DNA from: Gammaproteobacteria bacterium | Lineage (GTDB): Bacteria; Pseudomonadota; Gammaproteobacteria; SZUA-229 | NCBI GenBank assembly: GCA_029880105.1 | Contig: JAOUPA010000040.1 | Location: 1 to 13,823 of the forward strand | Direction of reading: 5' to 3' | DNA: 13,823 nt | Part shown: positions 6,206 through 13,384 of the stretch, piece after piece | Position numbering within the stretch: position 1 is the first letter of the stretch | Layout: the number at the start of each line of letters is the position of its first letter | The notes under the pieces: model-generated | Database searches by the model: none | The model's input: only the letters and a program-made list of their open reading frames with translations | What the model was told of the DNA's origin: nothing | Translations under genes and position numbers: made by a program

Positions 6206-8914
6206 ATGTCAGACCCGCAGAAAAAAGAGCAGACGCCCCCAATTATCCTTGTCGATGGTTCGTCCTATCTTTTTCGGGCATTTCACGCACTGCCACCATT
6301 GACCAATAGTAAAAATCAGCAAACGGGTGCGGTTTACGGAGTCATCAATATGCTGCGCAAGCTGCGCGCCGATTACCAGCCGGAATACATGGCCGTGGTG
6401 TTCGACGCCAAAGGCAAGACCTTCCGTCACGAAATGTACCCGGACTATAAAGGCACGCGCCCAAAAATGCCGGAGGAGTTGAGTAGCCAGATTGTGCCCC
6501 TGCACGAACTGATCAGGGCGCAGGGTTTCAGGCTAATCTCCGAGCCGGGCGTCGAGGCTGATGATGTTATAGGCACGCTGGCAGCACAGGCCAGTGCCGA
6601 GGGCAGGGACATGCTGGTTTCTACCGGTGACAAGGATATGGCGCAGCTGGTCAGCCCACACGTCACCCTGATCAATACCATGACCAACAAGGTCATGGAC
6701 GCAGCCGGGGTCGAGGAAAAATTCGGTGTTAAACCGGAGCAGATCATCGACTACCTGGCACTGATGGGCGACACTTCGGACAATATTCCCGGCGTGCCCA
6801 AGGTCGGTCCGAAAACGGCGGTCAAGTGGCTGGCAGAGTATGGCACGCTGGATAATCTGGTCGAACACGCCGATGAGATTACTGGCAAGATTGGTGAGAA
6901 CCTGCGCGGCGCACTCGATCATTTACCGCTGTCGAAAAACCTGACTACGATTCGCTGTGACCTCGAATTGCACGAGTCACTAGAAGATCTGAAAATTGGT
7001 GATGCGGATACCGCAACACTGGAAAAAATATATACCGAGATGGAGTTTCGCAGCTGGCTGGACGAACTCGCCGGTGGCGTTGAGCAGAAACAGGAGAGGG
7101 CAAAACAGGAAGTCAGTTATGAAACCGTGCTCGATAAAAAGGCCTTCGATGGCTGGTTGAAGAAGCTGGAAAAAGCAGAGCTGTTCGCCTTTGATACCGA
7201 AACTACCAGCCTCGATTACCTGCATGCCAGAATCGTCGGCGTCTCCTTTGCGGTGGAGCAAGGCAGGGCGGCCTATGTGCCGTTTGGCCATGATTACCCC
7301 GGGGCACCTGAACAGCTCGATGAGGCCACGGTGCTGGGCGCATTAAAACCGCTACTGGAAGATGAGAACAGGGCCAAGCTTGGCCAGAACCTGAAATACG
7401 ATACGCACGTGTTGCAGAATCACGGTATTAATATGCGCGGCATCGCAGAAGATACCATGCTGGAATCGTATGTTCTCGACTCTACCCAGCGTCACGACAT
7501 GGACACGATGTCGCTACGTGTGCTCGGCCACAACACCATCCACTTCGAAGACATCGCCGGCAAGGGCAAAAAGCAGCTGACCTTCAATGAGATTGCGCTG
7601 GAGCAGGCCGGGCCTTATGCGGCTGAAGATGCAGACATTACCCTGCAACTGCACCACGTGCTGAGCGTAGAGCTAAAAGCCAATGAGACCTTGCTGAAAG
7701 TATATCGAGACATCGAAATGCCGCTGTTGCCAGTGTTGCAACGCATCGAACGCAATGGCGTAAAGATTGATGTCGCCATGCTCAATAAACAGAGCAAACA
7801 GCTGCAGACGCGCATGGCCGAAGTTGAAAAGCAGGTGTTCGATGCCGCAGGTGAGACCTTCAACCTGGCGTCACCAAAACAGCTGGGTACGATTCTATTT
7901 GAAAAGTTGGGTATTCCATCGGTCAAGAAGACCAAAACCGGGCAGCACTCAACAGCAGAAGAGGTCCTGCAGGAGCTGGCCGAGGAATACGAAATCCCGA
8001 AGCTACTGCTTGAGCACCGTAGCCTGAGCAAGCTCAAATCAACCTATACCGACAAGCTGCCGTTGCAGCTCAATGCTGATACCGGCCGCGTGCATACCTC
8101 CTATAACCAGACCGGTGCGGCCACCGGCCGCCTGTCTTCGTCCGACCCGAACCTGCAGAACATCCCGGTGCGCAGTGAAGAGGGTCGCCGCATCCGCCAG
8201 GCCTTTATCGCCGATGAAGGTAAGTGCCTGGTCGCCGCGGACTACTCGCAGATCGAGCTGCGCATTATGGCGCACCTGTCGCAGGATAAAACCCTGCTCA
8301 AGGCCTTCGCCGAAGGCATCGATGTACATAAGGCTACCGCTGCAGAAGTCTTTGGTGTGCCGCTGGATGAAGTTGAGAGCGAGCAGCGCCGTGCCGCCAA
8401 GGCCATCAACTTTGGCCTGATCTATGGCATGTCTGCCTTTGGCCTGGCCAAACAGCTGGGTATCGGCCGCTATGAGGCGCAGGATTATGTGAACCTGTAC
8501 TTTGAGCGTTACCCCGGCGTGAAGGACTATATGGATAGCACGCGTGAGAAAGCCGCAGAGCAGGGTTATGTCGAAACCGTCTTTGGTCGCCGCCTGTACC
8601 TGCCAGACATTAACGCGCGCAATGCCCAGCAACGGCAGTACGCCGAGCGCACCGCGATCAACGCGCCGATGCAGGGTACCGCTGCCGATATCATCAAACG
8701 CGCGATGATCAGGGTCGATGCCGCGATACGTGACAGCAACCTCGATGCCAGGGTGGTCATGCAGGTGCACGATGAGCTGGTGGTCGAGGTAGCCGAGCCG
8801 CAGGTCGAGCAGTTATCAGACCTACTGCGCAGCAATATGGAATCAGCAGCTGATCTTAGCGTGAAGCTTGTAGTGGATATCGGTGTCGGTAGTAACTGGG
8901 ATGAGGCGCATTAA
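6206..8914 (+). CDS. polA: DNA polymerase I
   Basis: The product has 902 residues from the ATG at 6206 (E. coli: 928). Pol I removes RNA primers, fills Okazaki gaps and does repair synthesis. 5'-3' exonuclease (about 13-290): ILVDGSSYLFRAFHALP, VEADD (116-120), STGDKDMAQLV (139-149), GDTSDNIPGVPKVGPKTA (188-205). 3'-5' exonuclease (about 305-490): DTET (330-333), NLKYD (395-399), YAAED (471-475); all acidic residues are present, so proofreading should be active. Polymerase (about 500-902): motif A DYSQIELR (679-686), motif B RRAAKAINFGLIYG (728-741), motif C QVHDEL (853-858). The frame stays open to an ATG at 6080, but homology begins around MSDPQKKEQ and the extra 42 residues look untranslated. 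The Shine-Dalgarno is weak (GGA, about nine bases before the ATG). Confidence 0.97.
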   Translation: MSDPQKKEQTPPIILVDGSSYLFRAFHALPPLTNSKNQQTGAVYGVINMLRKLRADYQPEYMAVVFDAKGKTFRHEMYPDYKGTRPKMPEELSSQIVPLHELIRAQGFRLISEPGVEADDVIGTLAAQASAEGRDMLVSTGDKDMAQLVSPHVTLINTMTNKVMDAAGVEEKFGVKPEQIIDYLALMGDTSDNIPGVPKVGPKTAVKWLAEYGTLDNLVEHADEITGKIGENLRGALDHLPLSKNLTTIRCDLELHESLEDLKIGDADTATLEKIYTEMEFRSWLDELAGGVEQKQERAKQEVSYETVLDKKAFDGWLKKLEKAELFAFDTETTSLDYLHARIVGVSFAVEQGRAAYVPFGHDYPGAPEQLDEATVLGALKPLLEDENRAKLGQNLKYDTHVLQNHGINMRGIAEDTMLESYVLDSTQRHDMDTMSLRVLGHNTIHFEDIAGKGKKQLTFNEIALEQAGPYAAEDADITLQLHHVLSVELKANETLLKVYRDIEMPLLPVLQRIERNGVKIDVAMLNKQSKQLQTRMAEVEKQVFDAAGETFNLASPKQLGTILFEKLGIPSVKKTKTGQHSTAEEVLQELAEEYEIPKLLLEHRSLSKLKSTYTDKLPLQLNADTGRVHTSYNQTGAATGRLSSSDPNLQNIPVRSEEGRRIRQAFIADEGKCLVAADYSQIELRIMAHLSQDKTLLKAFAEGIDVHKATAAEVFGVPLDEVESEQRRAAKAINFGLIYGMSAFGLAKQLGIGRYEAQDYVNLYFERYPGVKDYMDSTREKAAEQGYVETVFGRRLYLPDINARNAQQRQYAERTAINAPMQGTAADIIKRAMIRVDAAIRDSNLDARVVMQVHDELVVEVAEPQVEQLSDLLRSNMESAADLSVKLVVDIGVGSNWDEAH

Positions 8915-8977
8915 TTAAGACAAACCCTGTTGTTTTGCTGTTTGAACCACTTTTTCCAACCATTGATCGAGAGTCTT

Positions 8978-9008
8978 TTGACTTCCCGTCAGAATAGGCT
9001 TTAATTAT
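8978..9008 (+). promoter_or_regulatory. Candidate promoter for polA-engB intergenic sRNA
   Basis: TTGACT (8978-8983) matches five of six -35 consensus bases. An AT-rich -10 candidate, TAATTA (9002-9007) or AATTAT (9003-9008), lies 18-19 bp downstream, with only a moderate match. Transcription would start near 9014-9016, about 120 nt before the terminator. The -10 is the weak point. Confidence 0.35.
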
Positions 9009-9013
9009 CTCTA

Positions 9014-9137
9014 AGTGATTTTTCCTTTGCGCTGTGGTTAGGCGAACCTGTAGTACTTTATGCGGGTTGATGACGGAGCCGGTTTCCCCAAGCCGGTTCC
9101 ACTTTATTACCCGGTCCCTGTGGCCGGGTATTTTTTT
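9014..9137 (+). ncRNA. Putative trans-acting small RNA in polA-engB interval (Spot 42/ErsA position)
   Basis: The interval contains three ordered stem-loops. Stem 1: 9045-9052 with 9061-9068, 8 bp including two G-U pairs, 8-nt loop. Stem 2: 9075-9085 with 9090-9096 continued to 9100, 11 bp including two G-U pairs, CCCC tetraloop (9086-9089). Stem 3: the intrinsic terminator at 9108-9137. The G-U pairs work only in RNA from the plus strand; on the minus strand they become C-A mismatches, so the structure points to a plus-strand transcript. A U-rich unpaired stretch (9020-9024) could bind Hfq. Spot 42 and ErsA are encoded in this same gene interval; I see no convincing sequence identity to Spot 42. 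The 5' end is inferred from the candidate promoter. Alternatively this is a structured polA 3' UTR. Confidence 0.55.
9108..9137 (+). terminator. Intrinsic terminator after polA / putative sRNA
   Basis: TACCCGG (9108-9114) pairs perfectly with CCGGGTA (9124-9130), a CC/GG pair can extend into the loop, and seven Ts follow (9131-9137). The T-run overlaps the engB stop codon. On the minus strand no T-run follows, so it should act only on plus-strand transcripts. Confidence 0.85.
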
Positions 9138-9756
9138 ATTCGGAATCCAGGCCCATCCAGTCATTCAGCTTATTGACCAGTTCGTCGAGGCCTGTTTTAT
9201 TGAGTGATGAAAAGGTCTGGATGGTGGCTTGGTAGCCTTCTTCCTTTAGAAATTTTCTGCATTTCAGCAGGGTTGCCTGTTGGGCGCCGCGTTTCAGCTT
9301 GTCTGCCTTGGTCAGCATGATATGGGCAGGCAGGTTGTAGTGGGCGCACCAGTCGAGCATCTGCATATCGAATTCCTTGAGCGGATGACGGATGTCCATG
9401 ATAACGACGACGCCACGCAAAACGTCGGTTTGCTCGAGATATTTGCCCATCAGCTTCTGCCACTCCTGTTTTACCGGCAGCGGCACCTTGGCAAAACCAT
9501 AGCCAGGCAGATCGACCAGACGGCGTTTTTCGTCCAGTTCAAAATAGTTGACCAAGCGGGTGCGACCTGGGGTTTTGGAGATCTTGGCGAGCCCCTTATT
9601 GTCGCATAAGGCATTGATTGAGCTTGATTTACCTGCATTGGAGCGGCCAACAAAGGCGACTTCGATACCTTCACCTTTGGGGAACTGCTTGGGTGCAGCG
9701 GCGCTGATCAGGAATCTGGCACGACGATAATAGTGGTTAATGGCTTGATTGCTCAT
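9136..9756 (-). CDS. engB: Ribosome biogenesis GTP-binding protein EngB (YihA/YsxC)
   Basis: The product has 206 residues, the normal length. It is a TRAFAC-class GTPase needed for assembly of the large ribosomal subunit. The G motifs are in order: G1 GRSNAGKSS (37-45), G2 around Thr62 in KTPGRT, G3 DLPGYG (82-87), G4 TKAD (149-152), G5 FSS (182-184). SKTPGRTRLVNYF and DLPGYGFAKV are diagnostic for EngB among small GTPases. The N-terminal extension FLISAAAPKQFP matches the family, fixing the start at 9756. No Shine-Dalgarno is visible; a perfect TATAAT lies 8 bp upstream of the ATG. It converges on polA and its putative sRNA and is divergent from cytochrome c4, a recurrent order in gammaproteobacteria. 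Confidence 0.96.
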   Translation of the reverse strand: MSNQAINHYYRRARFLISAAAPKQFPKGEGIEVAFVGRSNAGKSSSINALCDNKGLAKISKTPGRTRLVNYFELDEKRRLVDLPGYGFAKVPLPVKQEWQKLMGKYLEQTDVLRGVVVIMDIRHPLKEFDMQMLDWCAHYNLPAHIMLTKADKLKRGAQQATLLKCRKFLKEEGYQATIQTFSSLNKTGLDELVNKLNDWMGLDSE

Positions 9757-9764
9757 AGGGGCGC

Positions 9765-9770
9765 ATTATA
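9765..9770 (-). promoter_or_regulatory. Consensus -10 hexamer immediately upstream of engB
   Basis: TATAAT on the minus strand (9770-9765) is a perfect -10 match, with only GCGCCCCT between it and the ATG. No good -35 is found at 16-19 bp. If used, transcription would begin at the start codon. Confidence 0.4.
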
Positions 9771-9810
9771 AGGATATTGAGGACTAGTCGTGCAGTTTTA
9801 CATGTTCGAC

Positions 9811-9839
9811 TTTATGAAACAGGCAGGTTGGTGTAGAAT
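9811..9839 (+). promoter_or_regulatory. Candidate promoter for cytochrome c4 gene
   Basis: TTTATG (9811-9816) and TAGAAT (9834-9839) are separated by 17 bp. The -10 matches at five of six positions; the -35 is weak. The leader would be about 45 nt, ending with GGAG at 9876-9879 before the ATG. Confidence 0.4.
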
Positions 9840-9889
9840 CTCGCCACTTTTTTCCGTAAGCGGGCTGGCTGGCTCGGAGCTTTTAACTA

Positions 9890-10504
9890 ATGAAGAAAAT
9901 TATCGTATCAGGTGTAGTTGTATTCTTATCACTGGCTGGCGTGGCTCATGCAGCGGGTGATGCAGCAGCAGGTCAGGAAAAATCAGCCATGTGTGCTGGT
10001 TGTCATGGCGCTGATGGTAACAGCATGGTGCCGACTTTCCCGAATCTGGCAGGCCAGGGTGAAAAATACCTGGTTAAGCAAATTGCAGATTTTAAGGGCA
10101 TGGCTACGCGTAAAAATGACACCATGACAGGTATGGCGATGACTATCGCTACCGATCAGGATGTTGCAGATCTGGCGGCCTTTTATGCTGCACAGACACT
10201 GAACAGCACTGCTGTAGCTGATGAAAGCAAGCTAGCCAAGGGCCGTGAAATCTACAAAGGTGGTAATTTGCAGACCGGCGTTCCGGCCTGTCAGGGTTGT
10301 CATGGCCCGACAGGGGCTGGCAACGATGCTGCCGGTTATCCCCAGCTGAAAGGTCAGCACGCTGATTACACCATGGCTCAGCTACGTACCTTCAGAGATG
10401 GCTCAAGAAGCAATGATGACCGTTCTGTTATGCGTAGCGCCTTACCTCGCATGACTGATGATGAGCTGGAAGCAGTGGCTCATTACATCGCAAGCCTGAA
10501 ATAA
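9890..10504 (+). CDS. cc4: Dihaem cytochrome c4
   Basis: The product has 204 residues. The signal peptide is residues 1-21, cleaved after AHA. Two similar cytochrome c domains follow, each with one haem site: CAGCH (35-39) and CQGCH (134-138). Each domain carries the downstream segments of c4-type domains: PNLAGQGEKYLVKQIADFK and PQLKGQHADYTMAQLRTF, followed by Met residues (80-84; 181) that include the likely axial ligands. Cytochrome c4 is a periplasmic electron carrier delivering electrons to terminal oxidases such as cbb3 or to other acceptors. A GGAG Shine-Dalgarno lies 10 bases before the ATG. Its neighbour engB matches the Pseudomonas arrangement; the dsbA gene found there is absent. 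It is directly followed by the ccm operon that would attach its haems, but a strong terminator separates them. Confidence 0.95.
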   Translation: MKKIIVSGVVVFLSLAGVAHAAGDAAAGQEKSAMCAGCHGADGNSMVPTFPNLAGQGEKYLVKQIADFKGMATRKNDTMTGMAMTIATDQDVADLAAFYAAQTLNSTAVADESKLAKGREIYKGGNLQTGVPACQGCHGPTGAGNDAAGYPQLKGQHADYTMAQLRTFRDGSRSNDDRSVMRSALPRMTDDELEAVAHYIASLK

Positions 10505-10527
10505 TCGACAAGATTTACAGGTTTGGC

Positions 10528-10556
10528 AAAAAAGGACGGCATTGCCGTCCTTTTTT
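10528..10556. terminator. Perfect bidirectional terminator after cytochrome c4
   Basis: Six As, GGACGGC, ATT loop, GCCGTCC and six Ts form an exact inverted repeat: a 7-bp GC-rich stem, 13 bp with the A/T flanks. It insulates the c4 gene from the ccm operon. Confidence 0.93.
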
Positions 10557-10587
10557 GCGTTAGCCGGGCATATATCAAACCGTCTAT

Positions 10588-10620
10588 TAGGCAAGGCCGT
10601 ATGCAGCGTATACAATACGC
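10588..10620 (+). promoter_or_regulatory. Candidate ccm promoter with palindrome over the -10 box
   Basis: TAGGCA (10588-10593, four of six) and TACAAT (10611-10616, five of six) are 17 bp apart, giving a leader of about 22 nt before ccmA. The -10 sits inside GCGTAT-ACA-ATACGC (10606-10620), a perfect 6-bp inverted repeat. A repressor bound there would block RNA polymerase; none is identified. Confidence 0.45.
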
Positions 10621-10644
10621 CCAAATCTAAAATTACGATAAACC

Positions 10645-11304
10645 ATGTCCAACACCAATACCTCGCCATCAATACTAGAAACGCGCCAGCTTGAATGTGT
10701 GCGCGATGATCGTCTGCTGTTCAGTGGCCTGTCGATCACCCTGGCGGCGGGTGAGGTACTGCAGATCGAAGGCGCTAATGGTAGTGGTAAAACCAGCCTG
10801 CTACGTATTCTGTGTGGTTTGCGCCGGGCCGATGCGGGTGAAGTGCTCTGGCAGGGCGAGGAAGTTAGTGGCGTGCGCGAGGATTATTACGCGAACATGA
10901 TTTATATTGGCCATCTGCCGTGTATTAAGGGTGATTTAACCACGCTGGAAAATATTCGCTCATTACTTGATACACGCTCGCAGTCTGTGCCCCTGGATGA
11001 AATTGACCAGGCGCTGGCAAAAGTAGGTCTGGCAGGTTTTGATGATGTGCCCGCCAAGGCGCTTTCGTCAGGACAGCGACGTCGTATCCTTCTGGCCTTT
11101 ATTCTGCTGGCCAAGGCCAGGTTATGGATTATGGATGAGCCATTGACTGCACTGGATGTACAGGGTGTTGCCCTGGTTGAATCGATGTTGCTGGAGCACC
11201 GCGAAGCTGGGGGTAGTGCAATTTTTACCACCCATCATGGTATGCAGCTGCCCTGTGAAATGCGCTCGGTAACACTGGGTATACAGCAGGCGGGCAAATG
11301 TTAA
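10645..11304 (+). CDS. ccmA: Haem exporter ATP-binding protein CcmA
   Basis: The product has 219 residues. CcmA is the ATPase of the CcmABCD complex, which uses ATP to release haem-loaded CcmE from CcmC during System I cytochrome c maturation. ABC motifs are in order: Walker A GANGSGKT (43-50), signature LSSGQRRR (140-147), Walker B LWIMDEP (160-166) with D-loop ALD (169-171), H-loop His197 or His198. YIGHLPCIKGDLTTLEN (87-103) is typical of CcmA. The start follows a poor Shine-Dalgarno. The stop overlaps ccmB by 7 bp. It is the first gene of the ccm operon, 88 bp after the c4 terminator. Confidence 0.96.
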   Translation: MSNTNTSPSILETRQLECVRDDRLLFSGLSITLAAGEVLQIEGANGSGKTSLLRILCGLRRADAGEVLWQGEEVSGVREDYYANMIYIGHLPCIKGDLTTLENIRSLLDTRSQSVPLDEIDQALAKVGLAGFDDVPAKALSSGQRRRILLAFILLAKARLWIMDEPLTALDVQGVALVESMLLEHREAGGSAIFTTHHGMQLPCEMRSVTLGIQQAGKC

Positions 11305-11969
11305 AGGCATTTTATCATTTACTGGCGAGAGACCTGCGACTGGCATTTCGTTTGCGCCATGAGCTGGCCAATCCACTGATTTTTTTTGTGCTGGTAGTGA
11401 GCCTGTTCCCGCTGGCGGTCACGCCAAATGCCGAACTGTTGCAGGAAATGGCGCCGGGAGTGATCTGGGTATCGGCACTGTTGTCAGTACTGCTCTCGCT
11501 GGATCGCCTATTCAAGCAGGATTATGAAGACGGTTCGCTGGATCAGTTGATGCTTAGCCCGAACCCCCTGGTGATTCTGGTGCTGGCGAAAGTAGCGGCA
11601 CACTGGCTGCTTACCGGCCTGCCCTTGGTACTGATCGCACCGCTACTGGGGCTGTTTATGTACGTGCCGGCTGAGGCCAACGGCGTGCTGATGCTAAGCC
11701 TGTTGCTGGGTACACCGGTATTGAGCCTGGTGGGTGCAATTGGTGTTTCATTGACAGTGGCAGTGAACCGCGGCGGGGTTTTGCTGTCTTTAATCATTCT
11801 ACCGTTGTATATTCCCATTTTAATTTTTGGGGCTAATGCAGTGGATGTGGCTAGCGATGGCCTGAGTGTACGCGGTCAGATACTATTTTTGGGTGCAGTA
11901 CTGGCCATGTCTATATCGCTAGCACCGCTGGCGACAGCTGTTGCTTTACGCATCACTGCTTCTAGATAG
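11298..11969 (+). CDS. ccmB: Haem exporter permease CcmB
   Basis: The product has 223 residues, the normal CcmB length, with six hydrophobic helices. It is the membrane partner of CcmA in the CcmABCD complex. Family segments are LARDLRLAFRLRHELANPLIFFVLVV near the N-terminus (written here as two overlapping parts: LARDLRLAFR and ANPLIFFVLV), WVSALLSVLLSLDRLFKQDY with EDGSLDQLMLSP after it, and a late helix followed by LPLYIPILIFGA. The start codon overlaps the end of ccmA, and a 36-bp gap precedes ccmC. Confidence 0.95.
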   Translation: MLKAFYHLLARDLRLAFRLRHELANPLIFFVLVVSLFPLAVTPNAELLQEMAPGVIWVSALLSVLLSLDRLFKQDYEDGSLDQLMLSPNPLVILVLAKVAAHWLLTGLPLVLIAPLLGLFMYVPAEANGVLMLSLLLGTPVLSLVGAIGVSLTVAVNRGGVLLSLIILPLYIPILIFGANAVDVASDGLSVRGQILFLGAVLAMSISLAPLATAVALRITASR

Positions 11970-12005
11970 CTTTGGCTCGATGATTTTATAAAGGCGTTTA
12001 GGTTT

Positions 12006-12755
12006 ATGTTTAAAAGAATTTGGGGGTGGATACAACGTTTCTCGTCGCCCAAGCATTTTTATGATATTTCTGGAAAAATGATCCCGTGGTTTGCAGTCAG
12101 CGCCCTTTTGCTGGGCGTTTACGGCCTATACATGGGGTTATTTGTTGCACCGACGGATTATCAGCAGGGTGAGAGTTATCGCATTATATTCATTCATGTG
12201 CCCGCAGCATGGATGTCGTTGTTCATTTATATGGTGATGGCGATTGCTTCGGCAATTGGCCTGATCTGGCAAATTAAACTGGCCGATATGGTTGCTGCCG
12301 CCAGTGCACCGATAGGCGCCTGGTTTACTTTTCTGGCGCTAGTTACTGGTTCGCTTTGGGGCAAACCGATGTGGGGAGCTTACTGGGTCTGGGATGCGCG
12401 CCTGACATCCGAATTGATTCTGCTATTCCTGTATTTTGGTTATATGGCGTTGCAGTCTTCTATTGAAGATCAGCGTACCGCCGACAAAGCCAGTGGATTA
12501 CTGGCGATTGTTGGTGTGGTTAATATTCCTATCATCCATTATTCAGTGGAATGGTGGAATACTTTGCATCAGGGTGCGACCGTGGCGAAATTTGATAAGC
12601 CATCGATGCACATTGATATGCTGATCCCTTTACTGGTAATGGCGTTTGCGGCCAAACTTTTTTACGCGGCTGTGGTGTTGGTACGTGCAAGAAATGAAGT
12701 GCTGATGCGCGAACGCAATCGTCAATGGGTTAGAGAGCTGGTTGAAAAAATATGA
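12006..12755 (+). CDS. ccmC: Haem lyase/export protein CcmC
   Basis: The product has 249 residues with six membrane helices. CcmC holds haem at the periplasmic face and loads it onto CcmE. The tryptophan-rich WWD motif is WGKPMWGAYWVWD (118-130). The two external haem-ligand histidines are His64 in FIHVPAAW and His188 in TLHQGAT, at nearly the same positions as His60 and His184 in E. coli. AGG lies 3-4 bases before the ATG. The last bases overlap ccmD as ATGA. Confidence 0.97.
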   Translation: MFKRIWGWIQRFSSPKHFYDISGKMIPWFAVSALLLGVYGLYMGLFVAPTDYQQGESYRIIFIHVPAAWMSLFIYMVMAIASAIGLIWQIKLADMVAAASAPIGAWFTFLALVTGSLWGKPMWGAYWVWDARLTSELILLFLYFGYMALQSSIEDQRTADKASGLLAIVGVVNIPIIHYSVEWWNTLHQGATVAKFDKPSMHIDMLIPLLVMAFAAKLFYAAVVLVRARNEVLMRERNRQWVRELVEKI

Positions 12756-12946
12756 ATGGTTCCGAATTTAGCTGGTCAGAGTTTTTTCACATGGGCGGTT
12801 ACGCTGTGTTTGTCTGGTCCTCGTACGGCTTGGCCCTGTTGATGGTTGTGGTCAATATTGTTTCACCGATAATAGAGCGTAAGCGGGTGATCGCACGAGT
12901 TAAGCGAGCTATCAAACGCGAAGCTAGCAATGGGCAGGTAAATTAG
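12752..12946 (+). CDS. ccmD: Haem exporter small subunit CcmD
   Basis: The product has 64 residues with one membrane helix (about 18-39) and a basic C-terminus (ERKRVIARVKRAIKRE). FFHMGGYAVFVWSSYGLALL (11-30) is the CcmD signature (MGGYA--VW--Y). CcmD stabilises the CcmABC-CcmE complex and helps release holo-CcmE. The start overlaps ccmC by 4 bp, and ccmE starts 3 bp after its stop. Confidence 0.94.
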   Translation: MNGSEFSWSEFFHMGGYAVFVWSSYGLALLMVVVNIVSPIIERKRVIARVKRAIKREASNGQVN

Positions 12947-12949
12947 AAC

Positions 12950-13384
12950 ATGAGTATGAATAAACGCAGTAAAAGAAAGCTGCTGGTCGTGATGGTGGTA
13001 CTAGGTATGGCGCTGGCGACAGTGCTAGCTTTAACTGCTTTCGAAGAAAATCTGATGTATTTTTACAGTCCCACGGAAGTGAATAATGGTACAGCGCCAG
13101 ATAACCGAACTATTCGTGTTGGTGGCCTGGTTGTAGCGGGAACGGTGCAACGAGCAGAAGATAGTTTGCTGGTTAAGTTTGATCTAACCGATGGCGCAGA
13201 AGTAATTACAGTGGAATATAGTGGCATCCTGCCAGACTTGTTTCGAGAAGGTCAGGGTATTGTGGCTATGGGTGAGCTGAAAGATAAAAAAGTGTTTGTT
13301 GCTAACGAAGTACTGGCCAAGCACGATGAAAATTATATGCCACCCGAAGTGGCGAGTGCACTCAAAGCGGCGGAGCAAAAATGA
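12950..13384 (+). CDS. ccmE: Periplasmic haem chaperone CcmE
   Basis: The product has 144 residues: a short cytoplasmic tail, a membrane anchor (about 10-29), then a periplasmic beta-barrel. CcmE carries haem covalently on a histidine and passes it to the CcmF lyase complex. The carrier motif is LAKHDENYMPPEV (122-134), with haem-binding His125 and Tyr129. Other family segments are NLMYFYSPTEV (34-44), RVGGLVVAGTV (56-66) and GILPDLFREGQGIVA (92-106). It overlaps ccmF by 4 bp (ATGA). The form is the usual HxxxY type, not the Cys variant of some archaea and sulfate reducers. Confidence 0.97.
   Translation: MSMNKRSKRKLLVVMVVLGMALATVLALTAFEENLMYFYSPTEVNNGTAPDNRTIRVGGLVVAGTVQRAEDSLLVKFDLTDGAEVITVEYSGILPDLFREGQGIVAMGELKDKKVFVANEVLAKHDENYMPPEVASALKAAEQK

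Noticed and set aside
6206..8914. Possible loss of proofreading in Pol I
   Set aside because: All three exonuclease motifs (DTET, NLKYD, YAAED) retain their acidic residues.
8918..9003. Protein-like minus-strand stretch ending TLDQWLEKVVQTAKQQGLS then stop, looking like a gene remnant
   Set aside because: Only about 28 codons with no ATG or usable GTG start and a stop just upstream; an open stretch of this length is expected by chance.
8915..9135. Direct homology to E. coli Spot 42
   Set aside because: Position and size fit, but I could not align the sequence convincingly to Spot 42 from memory, so the feature is named only as a putative sRNA.
8856..9164. 102-codon open frame on the minus strand across the polA end, sRNA region and engB end
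   Set aside because: It overlaps the polA C-terminus and the engB stop, spans the terminator hairpin, and its product has no recognisable pattern. It is a shadow frame.
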